Below are positions 27,322 to 35,483 of a stretch of 64,000 bases of DNA, in pieces (position 1 is the first letter of the stretch; the number at the start of each line of letters is the position of its first letter). The DNA comes from Desulfovibrio mangrovi. GTDB lineage: Bacteria; Desulfobacterota; Desulfovibrionia; Desulfovibrionales; Desulfovibrionaceae. The position numbers were made by a program, and so were the translations under genes. The notes under the pieces were generated by a model. It did not search any database. It was given only the letters and a program-made list of their open reading frames with translations, and was not told where the DNA came from. The stretch covers positions 1,984,001-2,048,000 of the forward strand of contig NZ_CP104208.1 in the NCBI RefSeq assembly GCF_026230175.1, in the 5' to 3' direction.

Positions 27322-28074
27322 GTGCATATTTCCGGCCTGTCCAACACCTCATCCGCCCCTCGGAATGCTTTTCATGGCAGCCTTCGCGCCATATGCCGCC
27401 TATCGGCCTGCATGCTGCTGTCCGTCATTCTGCTTTCGGGCTGCGGCGGTTACTCCGGCGATACGCCCATAGAACGGGTCAGCAAGGCACTTGCGGACAA
27501 AGCGAACTTCTCCGTCGTGCTTGCGGACGCCAAGGAAGAAAACGGCCAATACTTCCAGAAGCTTTACGTAGTGGAAGAAGGCAAGGAGCAGCCAGAAGCC
27601 ACCGACTGGCTCGAAACCTCGCAGGAGGATTTCGAGTCGATGATCCCTCTGATGGGCATGACCGTGTTCAGCAAGAAGGACGGGCAGGAGAGCTTTGAAG
27701 CCGCTCCCCCCGGCTACGAATATGTTGGCGATTCCCGCTATGGCGAATGGCAGCGTGACAGCTCCGGCGGCTCCTTCTGGATGTACTACGGCCAGTACCG
27801 CCTGATGTCTGACCTGCTCGGCTGGGGACGCGTACGTCAGGGCGACTACGCCACCTACCAGAACCACCGGCAGAACAGTCAGCCCTATTACGGCCCCAAC
27901 AAGGAATACGGGATGAACGGCGAGGCTACCCGCAAGAAGCATCCCGAATTCTTCCAGCGTGCGCAGTCCAAGGAAGTGATGAAAAAGTCCTCGTTTGCGA
28001 ACAAGGTGCAAAGCCGCATAGGCCGTACCTCCACGTCATCCATGCGCGCCCGTAGCGGCGGAGTGGGGAAATAA
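27322..28074 (+). CDS. lipoprotein of the DUF350/aminopropyltransferase cluster
   Basis: A 250-residue predicted lipoprotein. GTG 27322 has GGGAG 8 nt upstream. A long n-region (about 30 residues) leads to the lipobox LLSGC. The mature part has PPGYEYVGDSRYGEWQ and SSGGSFWMYYGQYRLMSDLL, then a basic Ser/Arg-rich tail. It resembles lipoproteins that sit beside DUF350 and spermidine-synthase-like genes (the YjfM position); the Pfam family is not certain. The next gene starts 2 bp after its stop, so the two are coupled. Confidence 0.75.
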   Translation: MHISGLSNTSSAPRNAFHGSLRAICRLSACMLLSVILLSGCGGYSGDTPIERVSKALADKANFSVVLADAKEENGQYFQKLYVVEEGKEQPEATDWLETSQEDFESMIPLMGMTVFSKKDGQESFEAAPPGYEYVGDSRYGEWQRDSSGGSFWMYYGQYRLMSDLLGWGRVRQGDYATYQNHRQNSQPYYGPNKEYGMNGEATRKKHPEFFQRAQSKEVMKKSSFANKVQSRIGRTSTSSMRARSGGVGK

Positions 28075-28076
28075 CC

Positions 28077-28919
28077 ATGTCCATAACCGAAATTCTTTCC
28101 GGCATCGGCCTGCTGATCGGCTTTTTCGTGGTGTTCTTCACCGGCAAGAAGGTCAACGACCTGTGGCACAGGGATTACGACCTGAACGAGGAACTGGTCA
28201 AAAAAGACAACGCCGCGCTGGCGCTTACCCTCACGGGCTACTACGGCGGCATGCTCATGACCGTGGGCGGCGCGCTGCACGGCCCCAGCGGCGGTTTTCT
28301 CAGCGATATCTGCAACCTGTTCCTGTACGGCATTTCCGGCATCGTACTGCTGAACGTGTCATGGCTTATCTGCGACAAGCTGCTGCTCTACAAATTCCGT
28401 GTGACCGATGAACTCATCCGTGACCAGAATCAGGGCACGGGAGCCGTTGCGGGCGGCGTGTGCCTCGCCACCGGCTTCATCCTCTACGGTGCCATTACCG
28501 GCGAAGGCTCCTTCGTCACCATGCTTGTCTTCTGGGCCAGCGGGCAGGCGCTTCTGCTGGTAGCAGGCTGGGTATACAACCGCATTGTGCCCTACGATGT
28601 GCATGACGAGATAGAAAAGGACAACGTGGCTGCGGGCATCAGCTTCGCCGGAGCGCTCATTGCCATGGGCATGCTGGTGGGTCTTGCCGCTGCGCAGGAC
28701 TTCGAGTCGTGGCACGACACGTATGTGCCTTTTGTCGTCTATTCCGCACTGGGACTTGCCGCCCTGCCCGTAGTGCGCTGGCTGGCGGACAAGGTTCTGC
28801 TGGTGGGCGAATCCCTATCCGACGAAATAGCCAAACAGGAAGTGCCCAACGTCGGCGCGGCATACATTGAAGCCTTTTCCTACATAGCGGGCGCGCTGGC
28901 CATTTACTGGTGCGTGTAG
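28077..28919 (+). CDS. DUF350-family membrane protein, tandem-duplicated
   Basis: A 280-residue protein with about eight membrane segments. Two similar halves are visible: KKVNDLWHRDYDLNEELVKK with DNAALALTLTGYYGG, and YDVHDEIEKDNVAAGISFAG with ALIAMG. The charged repeat before each hydrophobic pair is the DUF350 (YjfL) signature. E. coli YjfL is about 132 residues, so this is a double-length form. Function unknown; DUF350 genes associate with PspA-type membrane stress systems. It is 2 bp from the lipoprotein gene and 58 bp from the aminopropyltransferase. Confidence 0.86.
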   Translation: MSITEILSGIGLLIGFFVVFFTGKKVNDLWHRDYDLNEELVKKDNAALALTLTGYYGGMLMTVGGALHGPSGGFLSDICNLFLYGISGIVLLNVSWLICDKLLLYKFRVTDELIRDQNQGTGAVAGGVCLATGFILYGAITGEGSFVTMLVFWASGQALLLVAGWVYNRIVPYDVHDEIEKDNVAAGISFAGALIAMGMLVGLAAAQDFESWHDTYVPFVVYSALGLAALPVVRWLADKVLLVGESLSDEIAKQEVPNVGAAYIEAFSYIAGALAIYWCV

Positions 28920-28977
28920 CCCTGCCGCCCCGAGGACCGCTAGAGGGCTGCCCCCTTGCGGGCCGGAGAATCAGACA

Positions 28978-30531
28978 GTGAACAGCATTCGCCGTTTCAG
29001 CCTCATTCTGAAGGCTTCCGTCTTTGCCACGGGCCTTGCCGGTATTGTGGCGGAATACGTGCTGAGCACCCTTGCCACCTACCTGCTTGGCAACGCGGTG
29101 TTCCAGTGGACCATCACCATGTCGCTCATGCTCTTTGCCATGGGCCTTGGCAGCCGCATCAGCAAGAGTTTCCGCTGGAACCTGCTCGACCTTTTCATCG
29201 CCGTGGAATTCCTGCTCTCGGTGCTCTGCGCCTCGGCTTCCGTGCTGGCATACGGGCTTGCCGCCTATACGAGCAACATAGGTCTGGTGATCTATGCCCT
29301 CGCCGTTGCCATCGGCCTGCTCATCGGCTTCGAGATACCACTGGTCACGCGCATCAATGAGGACTACGAGGAGCTGCGCACCAACATCGCCAACGTGATG
29401 GAAAAGGACTATTACGGCGCACTGGTTGGTGGGCTGCTGTTCGCCTTCATAGCGCTGCCCTATCTTGGCCTGACCTATACCCCTATCGCACTCGGCGCCA
29501 TCAACTTCGCGGTGGCCTCGCTGTTCCTGTGGTCGTTCCGCCACCTGCTCTACCGCAGCCGCATAGCCATCGGCGGCTTCTTCGTGGTCACGGCCTACCT
29601 TGTCGCTCTGGCTATCTCGGCAAAGCCCATCATCCTCTTCGGCGAGCAGTCCCGTTACAAGGACAAGATCGTGTACGAGGAGCAGAGCATCTACCAGAAA
29701 CTGGTCATCACCCAGTGGAAGAATTACCATTGGCTGTTCATCAACGGGCAGGAACAGTTCTCCACCTATGATGAAGAACGCTACCACGAGCCGCTGGTGC
29801 ACCCCGCCATGCAGCTTGCCACCTCGCACGAACGGATACTCATCCTAGGCGGGGGAGACGGACTCGCCGTGCGCGAGCTGCTGAAGTACAAGGATATCGG
29901 CTCAATCACGCTGGTCGATCTGGACCCGGCCATGCCGCGCCTCGCCAAGACCCACCCCGTTCTGCTTGCCGCCAACGGCAATTCGCTGGCGGACCCGCGA
30001 GTAACCGTGGTGCATGAAGATGCCGGCACGTTCCTGCTCAATTCCGCCGACCTGTTCGATGTGGTCATCATCGACCTGCCCGACCCTGATTCCGTGGACC
30101 TGATGCACCTTTACAGCCTCGATTTCTACCAGACCCTGCGCCATCACCTTTCGGCGGACGGCGTGGTGGTGACGCAGGCAGGCAGCCCCTATTTCGCGAC
30201 AATGGCCTTTCTGTGCATAGACAGAACCATGCGCGCGGCAGGGCTGGTGACGCTGCCCTATCACAATCAGGTGCCCACAATGGGTGAATGGGGCTGGGTG
30301 CTCGCCATGCGGGCTGGCACCCACGGCACAACCGGCATGCGGGAACGTCTGGAACGCGCAGGACTGGACGGCATTCCCACCCGCTTCCTCAATGAAGAAG
30401 CCATGCAGGCCATGTTCAAGTTCGGCAAGGGTGTGTTCGATCACCCCAAGGCCGGAGACGTGGAGGTAAACACCCGCCACAAGCCCGTGCTGTACAGGTA
30501 CTACAAGGATGCGCGGTGGGATGTGTATTAG
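28978..30531 (+). CDS. membrane-anchored spermidine-synthase-like aminopropyltransferase
   Basis: A 517-residue protein. Residues about 1-215 form seven hydrophobic segments (ATGLAGIVAEYVLSTLATYL at the start). Residues about 225-500 are a spermidine synthase-like domain: HPAMQLATSHERILILGGGD with GLAVRELLKY (nucleotide site), VDLDPAMPRLA, and DVVIIDLPDPDS followed by LYSLDFYQTLRHHL. The domain transfers aminopropyl groups from decarboxylated SAM to amines; the true acceptor here is unknown. GTG 28978 has GGAG upstream. It is the last gene of the lipoprotein-DUF350 unit. Confidence 0.9.
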   Translation: MNSIRRFSLILKASVFATGLAGIVAEYVLSTLATYLLGNAVFQWTITMSLMLFAMGLGSRISKSFRWNLLDLFIAVEFLLSVLCASASVLAYGLAAYTSNIGLVIYALAVAIGLLIGFEIPLVTRINEDYEELRTNIANVMEKDYYGALVGGLLFAFIALPYLGLTYTPIALGAINFAVASLFLWSFRHLLYRSRIAIGGFFVVTAYLVALAISAKPIILFGEQSRYKDKIVYEEQSIYQKLVITQWKNYHWLFINGQEQFSTYDEERYHEPLVHPAMQLATSHERILILGGGDGLAVRELLKYKDIGSITLVDLDPAMPRLAKTHPVLLAANGNSLADPRVTVVHEDAGTFLLNSADLFDVVIIDLPDPDSVDLMHLYSLDFYQTLRHHLSADGVVVTQAGSPYFATMAFLCIDRTMRAAGLVTLPYHNQVPTMGEWGWVLAMRAGTHGTTGMRERLERAGLDGIPTRFLNEEAMQAMFKFGKGVFDHPKAGDVEVNTRHKPVLYRYYKDARWDVY

Positions 30532-30595
30532 AGGGATGACTGGAACCAGAGCTTCCCCGTTGTCCGACCGGTTTTAATAGACTGATACAAGTAAG

Positions 30596-30626
30596 AAAGC
30601 CTCGATCAAAAGATCGAGGCTTTTTC
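30596..30626 (+). terminator. terminator after the aminopropyltransferase gene
   Basis: Stem AAAGCCTCGATC (30596-30607) / GATCGAGGCTTT (30612-30623) followed by TT. The stem sequence is the same as in the tRNA-Glu terminator at 32131-32160; see findings. Confidence 0.9.
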
Positions 30627-30791
30627 ATGCGTTTCGGCTCTTCAGGTCACCCGAGGAACTCACAGCCATGAGTGAGACAAGTGAGCCCACCCGAGCCAGA
30701 CACAACCCGAACGTGGAACTCCTTCAAAATGGCTTCATATCCAACCTGCAAAGACGTGATACTGGAATAACGAACAGGGATTTGAATCTGT

Positions 30792-31841
30792 TTATAATCC
30801 GTGCAAATAGTCCTTAAGAAATGCATTCACCTTATTCAACGCTGCGTCCGACTCTGGAGCCCCATACAACGCTGCTTGAAACACGTGTATCATTCCTTCA
30901 TAAATATCCAATTTGACCGTTTGCCCTGCTGTGTCGATATTCTGATAAAGCCGTACGAAATTGCTCAGAAAAATCTCCTTGGTGCCACCTTGGATCAAAG
31001 TCGGAGGAAACCCCTTGGTGTAGTCTCCATAGACTGGTGATACATAAGGATTCTTCTGATCCTCAGGTGCAGCATAGGCATCTGCGGATGGTTTGAGGTG
31101 CTTGGCGTAAACATACGCAGGCTCAGCGTGCTTCAGCGTTTCATAACTGTCACCCGTATCGGTGATGTCGGCCCATGGCGACCAAAGCACCACCGCAACA
31201 GGCATGCCCATCCCTTGATCCCTCATTTTCAGAACAGCCCCGGCGGCCAGCCCGCCACCCGCAGAATCCCCCCAGATTGCGATGTCGTTCATTGCATACC
31301 CAAGACTGCGAAGTGCTTTGAAAACGCTCAGGACCTGATCAGTTATCTGCTGCCACTTGGCGTGCGGAGCCAGCGTGTAGTCTATTGAAATAACACGTAA
31401 CCCTGTTGCGGCAGCCATCGAAGCCGAACAGACTAGCGTGGATTTCGCGCTGAACAGCGTGTAAGCGCCACCATGCGTGTAAACCAGAACCTTGCCATTA
31501 TCCGCCCAATCTCTAGGCTTGATATCCAAAACCGGCACTCCGCCCAATTCCAACGCTGTAACTGTTGGCTGCAATCGCTCAAGTATCTGCCCTTGTCGTT
31601 TAACGGCAAAGGCCTCTCTTTCATCTTGTATGGCCTTCCACGCCTTGATGTCATCAGGACCAGGCAAGGCTGGGCGCAACTCCGGATTGGTTAGCTTTTT
31701 CAAAACATCCTGTGCCTGCCCTGAAATAGTGCTTGGAACATATACAAAGGGTGCCTCCCCCTCCTGAGCAGCAGCAAGATGAACAGGCGAATACAGTAAG
31801 GCAAGAAGGATGGCACACACTTTGATCTTGTTTATGATCAT
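30792..31841 (-). CDS. exported alpha/beta hydrolase, hormone-sensitive-lipase-like esterase
   Basis: A 349-residue exported esterase. ATG 31841 has AAAGGAAT upstream and opens a signal peptide ending near LAAAQEG. HSL-family features: oxyanion motif HGGAY, nucleophile elbow GDSAGGG, VLWSPWADITD, and the catalytic His in EGMIHVF. It should hydrolyse short-chain esters in the periplasm. Base composition is lower in GC than the neighbours. The gene lies alone between two copies of one terminator stem next to tRNA-Glu, so a separate origin is likely. No integrase is present. Confidence 0.87.
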   Translation of the reverse strand: MIINKIKVCAILLALLYSPVHLAAAQEGEAPFVYVPSTISGQAQDVLKKLTNPELRPALPGPDDIKAWKAIQDEREAFAVKRQGQILERLQPTVTALELGGVPVLDIKPRDWADNGKVLVYTHGGAYTLFSAKSTLVCSASMAAATGLRVISIDYTLAPHAKWQQITDQVLSVFKALRSLGYAMNDIAIWGDSAGGGLAAGAVLKMRDQGMGMPVAVVLWSPWADITDTGDSYETLKHAEPAYVYAKHLKPSADAYAAPEDQKNPYVSPVYGDYTKGFPPTLIQGGTKEIFLSNFVRLYQNIDTAGQTVKLDIYEGMIHVFQAALYGAPESDAALNKVNAFLKDYLHGL

Positions 31842-32130
31842 TTTTATTCCTTTGCTATTTTCACGTGAGAAGCATTGGCACATTGGGTCATTTGTGTTTC
31901 TACACAGCAAAGGGGCAACCTGCAATCTGCGTCTTCACAGTCGTGCCAGCACGATATAGCGTTGTCTAGTTGCTGACCATCAGGCGCGGATTAAATCACC
32001 ACATTGCCTCAGGCATTCCCGCAACGGACCAGACAGACCGGCTCGATTCACCTGAATCCGTCGTTGCCGCCCACCTGTATTACTATTGCCTAAATTCAAA
32101 CGCTTCACTGAACCAGATTATGAAAACGAA

Positions 32131-32160
32131 AAAAGCCTCGATCTTGCGATCGAGGCTTTT
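32131..32160 (-). terminator. terminator of the tRNA-Glu transcript
   Basis: Stem AAAAGCCTCGATC (32131-32143) / GATCGAGGCTTTT (32148-32160), with loop TTGC. On the minus strand it lies 7 bp after the tRNA and ends in a T run. Confidence 0.9.
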
Positions 32161-32167
32161 ATTCTCG

Positions 32168-32245
32168 TGGCGTCCCCAAGGGGATTTGAACCCCTGTCGC
32201 CTGCGTGAAAGGCAGGTGTCCTGGGCCAGGCTAGACGATGGGGAC
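32168..32245 (-). tRNA. tRNA-Glu (UUC)
   Basis: On the minus strand a full cloverleaf runs from GTCCCCATCG to GGGGACGCCA, with encoded CCA. The anticodon stem-loop is CCTGC-CTTTCAC-GCAGG, giving anticodon TTC. The T-arm contains GGTTCAAATCC. It closely resembles E. coli tRNA-Glu. It has its own promoter at 32285-32313 and its own terminator. Confidence 0.97.
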
Positions 32246-32284
32246 GCTTGGTGCATCTGCCGTTTCAGGCGACGCGAAGTGGGT

Positions 32285-32313
32285 GTATAAGCAAGCACAC
32301 CCCACTCTGTCAA
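32285..32313 (-). promoter_or_regulatory. sigma-70 promoter of tRNA-Glu
   Basis: On the minus strand, -35 TTGACA (32313-32308) and -10 TTATAC (32290-32285) are separated by exactly 17 bp, about 40 bp upstream of the mature tRNA. Confidence 0.88.
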
Positions 32314-32471
32314 CTGACTTTTTCAAAAATTCTCAAAAACCCACCTTGACCCTTGCCAGCACATGATTACCTTATGGCCGGAAGGAACATGATACATCTC
32401 TTCTTAGTAATATTTAGGAAGGACCCCAACGGAGGGTAAGAAGGATTAATATGGAAGATCAGTTCCGCGGC

Positions 32472-32581
32472 GAGAGAATCTGCTGTTGAAACTACGCCCC
32501 TGAGAGCCGGTACGCACGACGTACGACAGGCCGGGGAGAGCCCACCCGCTCAAAGATATTTCAGGCAGATTCTCTCTTTTT
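32472..32581 (+). ncRNA. unidentified structured RNA candidate
   Basis: A perfect 12-bp closing stem GAGAGAATCTGC (32472-32483) / GCAGATTCTCTC (32565-32576) is followed by TTTTT, so the 3' end looks like an intrinsic terminator. Inside are a long hairpin (CCCC 32497-32500 with GGGG 32533-32536, and inner GTACG/CGTAC) and a small hairpin GAGC-CCACCC-GCTC. The element spans about 110 nt and has no open frame on its strand. It resembles no tRNA, SRP RNA or riboswitch I can recall. It may be a small RNA or a terminating leader. The next gene starts 335 bp downstream. Confidence 0.5.
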
Positions 32582-32916
32582 GTGCCATAAACACCGATTA
32601 CCGGCACCGGAAAGCCCCTCCCCTCCCACAAACATCCGCCCCCATTACGCGCCTGAAAAGGCGTTTTCTGTTTTCCAGCCCCCCGCCTCCTTTCTCCTGC
32701 AACATTCCCCAACCGAACCAAACGGGTCCAAACAGGCCCAAACAGGCGCGGGATTCCTCCAACACCAAGCTTCCTCCTGCGCCAACAACGGTTGCGCATT
32801 CGGCCCTGTAGCACTCCCGCTCCGAACGCTTTACAGGTTACTCATTCTTGGCACTTGCACTTCCAAAGAAATTGTCTATCCTCGCTAGTTCATACCTATT
32901 CTCGCTTGGAGCTACC
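32582..32916. other. intergenic stretch between the RNA candidate and the next gene
   Basis: 335 bp, rich in CCAAACAGGCCC-like runs, with no supported gene. A ribosome site (TTGGAG) closes it before the ATG at 32917. I found no clear promoter. Confidence 0.4.
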
Positions 32917-33789
32917 ATGGTCAGACTGGAACCGCTTACACATCTCTTCGACATGCTGCACCACTTCTGGGAACACCCGAAGACGGAGCGGCGCGTCTCA
33001 CAGATGCTCATTGTCATATTTCTCGGCAGTCTGCTCGGAATCGAGCTGAAACGACAGGGCCTGCTGCCGCCTTCTCTTGCCGCCATAACGCCCGACAATC
33101 ACTTCCACGCCGTAAATCTGGCCTTTTCCATGCTGCTGGTACTGGAAGTGATGAGCCTTGTCTTTGTACTCTCCCAGTCGGTCACAAAATCGCTGGGCAA
33201 GCAGTTCGAAATTCTCACGCTCATCCTTCTGCGCAACTCATTCAAGGAACTCAGCAACATGCATGAACCCATCGACATCATGGCCGATTGGGAATCCATG
33301 CTGCACATCCTGACATCCAGCGTCGGAGCTCTTGTGGTCTTTCTCGGGCTGGGCATCTACTACCGCATGCACCGGTATCAGGGGTACCTGCGCGACCCCA
33401 TGGAAAAGCTCCACTACATCATGACCAAGAAGATACTGGCACTGGGCCTCTTTGTGGTCTTTCTCGGCACCGGAGCCTTCAACCTCTGGGATTTCGCCGT
33501 AAACGGCGTGCGCCATGAGTTCTTCCACACGTTCTATACCGTGCTGATTTTTGCCGACATCCTGCTGGTGCTCATAGCCCAGCGCTATATGCCCAGCTTT
33601 CATGCCGTATTCAGAAACTCAGGTTATCTGATCGCCACCCTGTTCATACGCATCGCCCTTTCTGCACCGCCCTACTATGATGCTGCCGTGGGCATCGGCG
33701 CGACGCTCTTTGCACTCGGCGTGACCTATGCGACCAACATGTTCCATTACGGCAAACTGACGCCAGACCAACCCGCCGCAAAGGAATAA
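32917..33789 (+). CDS. integral membrane protein, unknown function
   Basis: A 290-residue protein with about seven membrane segments. The N-terminus MVRLEPLTHLFDMLHHFWEH is cytoplasmic and amphipathic; TTGGAG lies 6 nt before the ATG. Histidines fall in or near membrane segments (HFHAVNLAFSM, HEFFHTFYTVLIFAD, MFHYGKL). I recognise no family. Residues 70-120 contain FEILTLILLRNSFKELSNMH. A terminator shared with the convergent flavoprotein follows. It appears to be a single gene. Confidence 0.8.
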   Translation: MVRLEPLTHLFDMLHHFWEHPKTERRVSQMLIVIFLGSLLGIELKRQGLLPPSLAAITPDNHFHAVNLAFSMLLVLEVMSLVFVLSQSVTKSLGKQFEILTLILLRNSFKELSNMHEPIDIMADWESMLHILTSSVGALVVFLGLGIYYRMHRYQGYLRDPMEKLHYIMTKKILALGLFVVFLGTGAFNLWDFAVNGVRHEFFHTFYTVLIFADILLVLIAQRYMPSFHAVFRNSGYLIATLFIRIALSAPPYYDAAVGIGATLFALGVTYATNMFHYGKLTPDQPAAKE

Positions 33790-33837
33790 TGATCTGTCCA
33801 GTCGCAAGACCACAGCCCGCAACATCTGACATGAAAA

Positions 33838-33866
33838 AAGCGCCGCAGATTGGCTCTGCGGCGCTT
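33838..33866. terminator. bidirectional terminator between convergent genes
   Basis: Perfect stem AAGCGCCGCAGA (33838-33849) / TCTGCGGCGCTT (33855-33866), with A-rich DNA before and T-rich DNA after. Confidence 0.9.
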
Positions 33867-33890
33867 GTTCTTTATTGAAAGAGAAGGCTG

Positions 33891-35291
33891 CTACTTGTCG
33901 CCTTCCAGACGCCTGATGATTTCCTTGGCAGGAATAAGGCCGGTTGCTGCAGCAGAAACAATGTTGCCAGCCACGCCGGGACCGTCACCGGCCACAAACA
34001 GCCCTTCCAGGGCGGTTTCCAGTTCGTTGCTGGTTTCCACCTGCGTTGCAAAGAACTTGATTTCGGGCGCGTACAGCAGCGTGTTGTCATCCGCAATACC
34101 GGGGATGACATAGTTGAGCTGCTCAAGCCCTTCCACAATGTTGGTCACGATGCGCTCAGGCAGAGCCATGGCGATATCGCCGGGCACCACGTTTGTCATG
34201 GTGGGCTCTATGTTGCCGTTATTGATACGGGTCCACGTGGAACGGCGGCCTCGGCGCAGGTCGCCAAGACGCTGCAGAATGGGCTTGCCCTCGCCGATGA
34301 TGGTGGCAAGTCTGCCGATGGCTGTTCCGTAACCGGTATTGTCGGAAACGGGGTCAGTCAGCACTACCTTGGACAGGAAGGCGAAGTTGGTATTCTCCGA
34401 TTTCCTGTCACGGAAGGCATGGCCGTTCACACAGACGAAATCCTGATAGTTCTCCAGCGCAATGAACCCGCCGGGGTTGGTGCAGAAGGTACGGGTCTGG
34501 TCGTCATAACGCTTGGTACGCACAAAGAAGGTGGGGTCGTAGATCACATCGGTAGTGTCGCGCATGACGTCGTTGTGGGTTTCCACACGTACGCCCACTT
34601 CAATGCCACGCTGCGAGACGTTCAGCCCGAATTCACGGCACACCTCGCCAACCCAGTCGGCACCTACGCGTCCCGGAGCCACGATCACCGCTTTGGCGGA
34701 GTATTCGCCACGGGTTGTGACAACGCCGGTCACCTTGCCGTCCTTGGCGAGAACCTTCTTCACCTCTTCCTCGCAACGGATCTCAACGCCACGGGATTCG
34801 ATATGGGTGGACATGCCGTCTATGTGGTCCGGCAGGCAGTCACTGCCAAGGTGCTTCTGCTTGATGAGAAGCAGTTCGATGCCGTTCTTGCGGGCTTCCT
34901 TGCGGATGGACTTGGCACGTTCCATATCAGAGGGAAACACCGGCCCGTCCATATTGAAACGGTTGAAGATGACTTCGGTCTCGTCGATGAGCGCTTGCGC
35001 CTCGCTCTTGCTCATAAACTGCGTCAGGTCGGTCTTTCCCAGTTTATGAATGTAATTGAGTTTGCCGTCGGAAAAAAGCCCGCCCCCGCCAATACCGGAA
35101 AGGATATGGCAAGGTTTGCATTTAATGCACTTCTGGGTTTTACCGATGGGACAGTTGCGTTTTTTCACACTCTTGCCGCGATCGATCATACAAACGGAAA
35201 GTCCGGAATGTTCGGCCAGATAGTAGGAGGCGAAAAGTCCTGCAGGTCCGCCACCTACAACTATCACGTCGAACTGCATCTTCTTGGTCAT
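33891..35291 (-). CDS. FAD-dependent NAD(P)-type oxidoreductase (FAD-dependent dehydrogenase)
   Basis: A 466-residue flavoprotein. The N-terminal Rossmann motif is FDVIVVGGGPAGLFASYYLA; the C-terminal FAD contact is GLFVAGDGPGVAGNIVSAAA. A cysteine pair motif CIKCKPC lies at about residues 55-61, and IGGGGLFSDGKLN follows, as in the predicted FAD-dependent dehydrogenases of anaerobes. The substrate is unknown. The start ATG 35291 has GGAG upstream. It is transcribed alone, opposite to the membrane protein gene, and shares its terminator. Confidence 0.87.
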   Translation of the reverse strand: MTKKMQFDVIVVGGGPAGLFASYYLAEHSGLSVCMIDRGKSVKKRNCPIGKTQKCIKCKPCHILSGIGGGGLFSDGKLNYIHKLGKTDLTQFMSKSEAQALIDETEVIFNRFNMDGPVFPSDMERAKSIRKEARKNGIELLLIKQKHLGSDCLPDHIDGMSTHIESRGVEIRCEEEVKKVLAKDGKVTGVVTTRGEYSAKAVIVAPGRVGADWVGEVCREFGLNVSQRGIEVGVRVETHNDVMRDTTDVIYDPTFFVRTKRYDDQTRTFCTNPGGFIALENYQDFVCVNGHAFRDRKSENTNFAFLSKVVLTDPVSDNTGYGTAIGRLATIIGEGKPILQRLGDLRRGRRSTWTRINNGNIEPTMTNVVPGDIAMALPERIVTNIVEGLEQLNYVIPGIADDNTLLYAPEIKFFATQVETSNELETALEGLFVAGDGPGVAGNIVSAAATGLIPAKEIIRRLEGDK

Positions 35292-35432
35292 TACCTGTTC
35301 TCCACACTATATATATTGCTCTTGAGCCCACCTTGGAAAGCATGGCGCGCACGAAGGCTTATCCTACCTTGCACACGGAATAATAATTCTGTCAACACGA
35401 TTTTCCCTGTAGTAAAAACAGGATTTTTCCAT

Positions 35433-35456
35433 AAAAAAACCCCGGCATGACCGGGG
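35433..35456 (-). terminator. terminator of the ECF operon
   Basis: CCCCGG (35440-35445) / CCGGGG (35451-35456). On the minus strand this is followed by seven T. It lies 28 bp after the last gene of the operon. Confidence 0.88.
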
Positions 35457-35483
35457 CTTATATTCCGAATTCTCGGCGTTCAG

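Noticed and set aside
26683-27327. A 214-codon minus-strand frame overlapping the cysteine-cluster gene.
   Set aside because: The competing frame has the ribosome site and a metal-site cysteine pattern; this one has neither.
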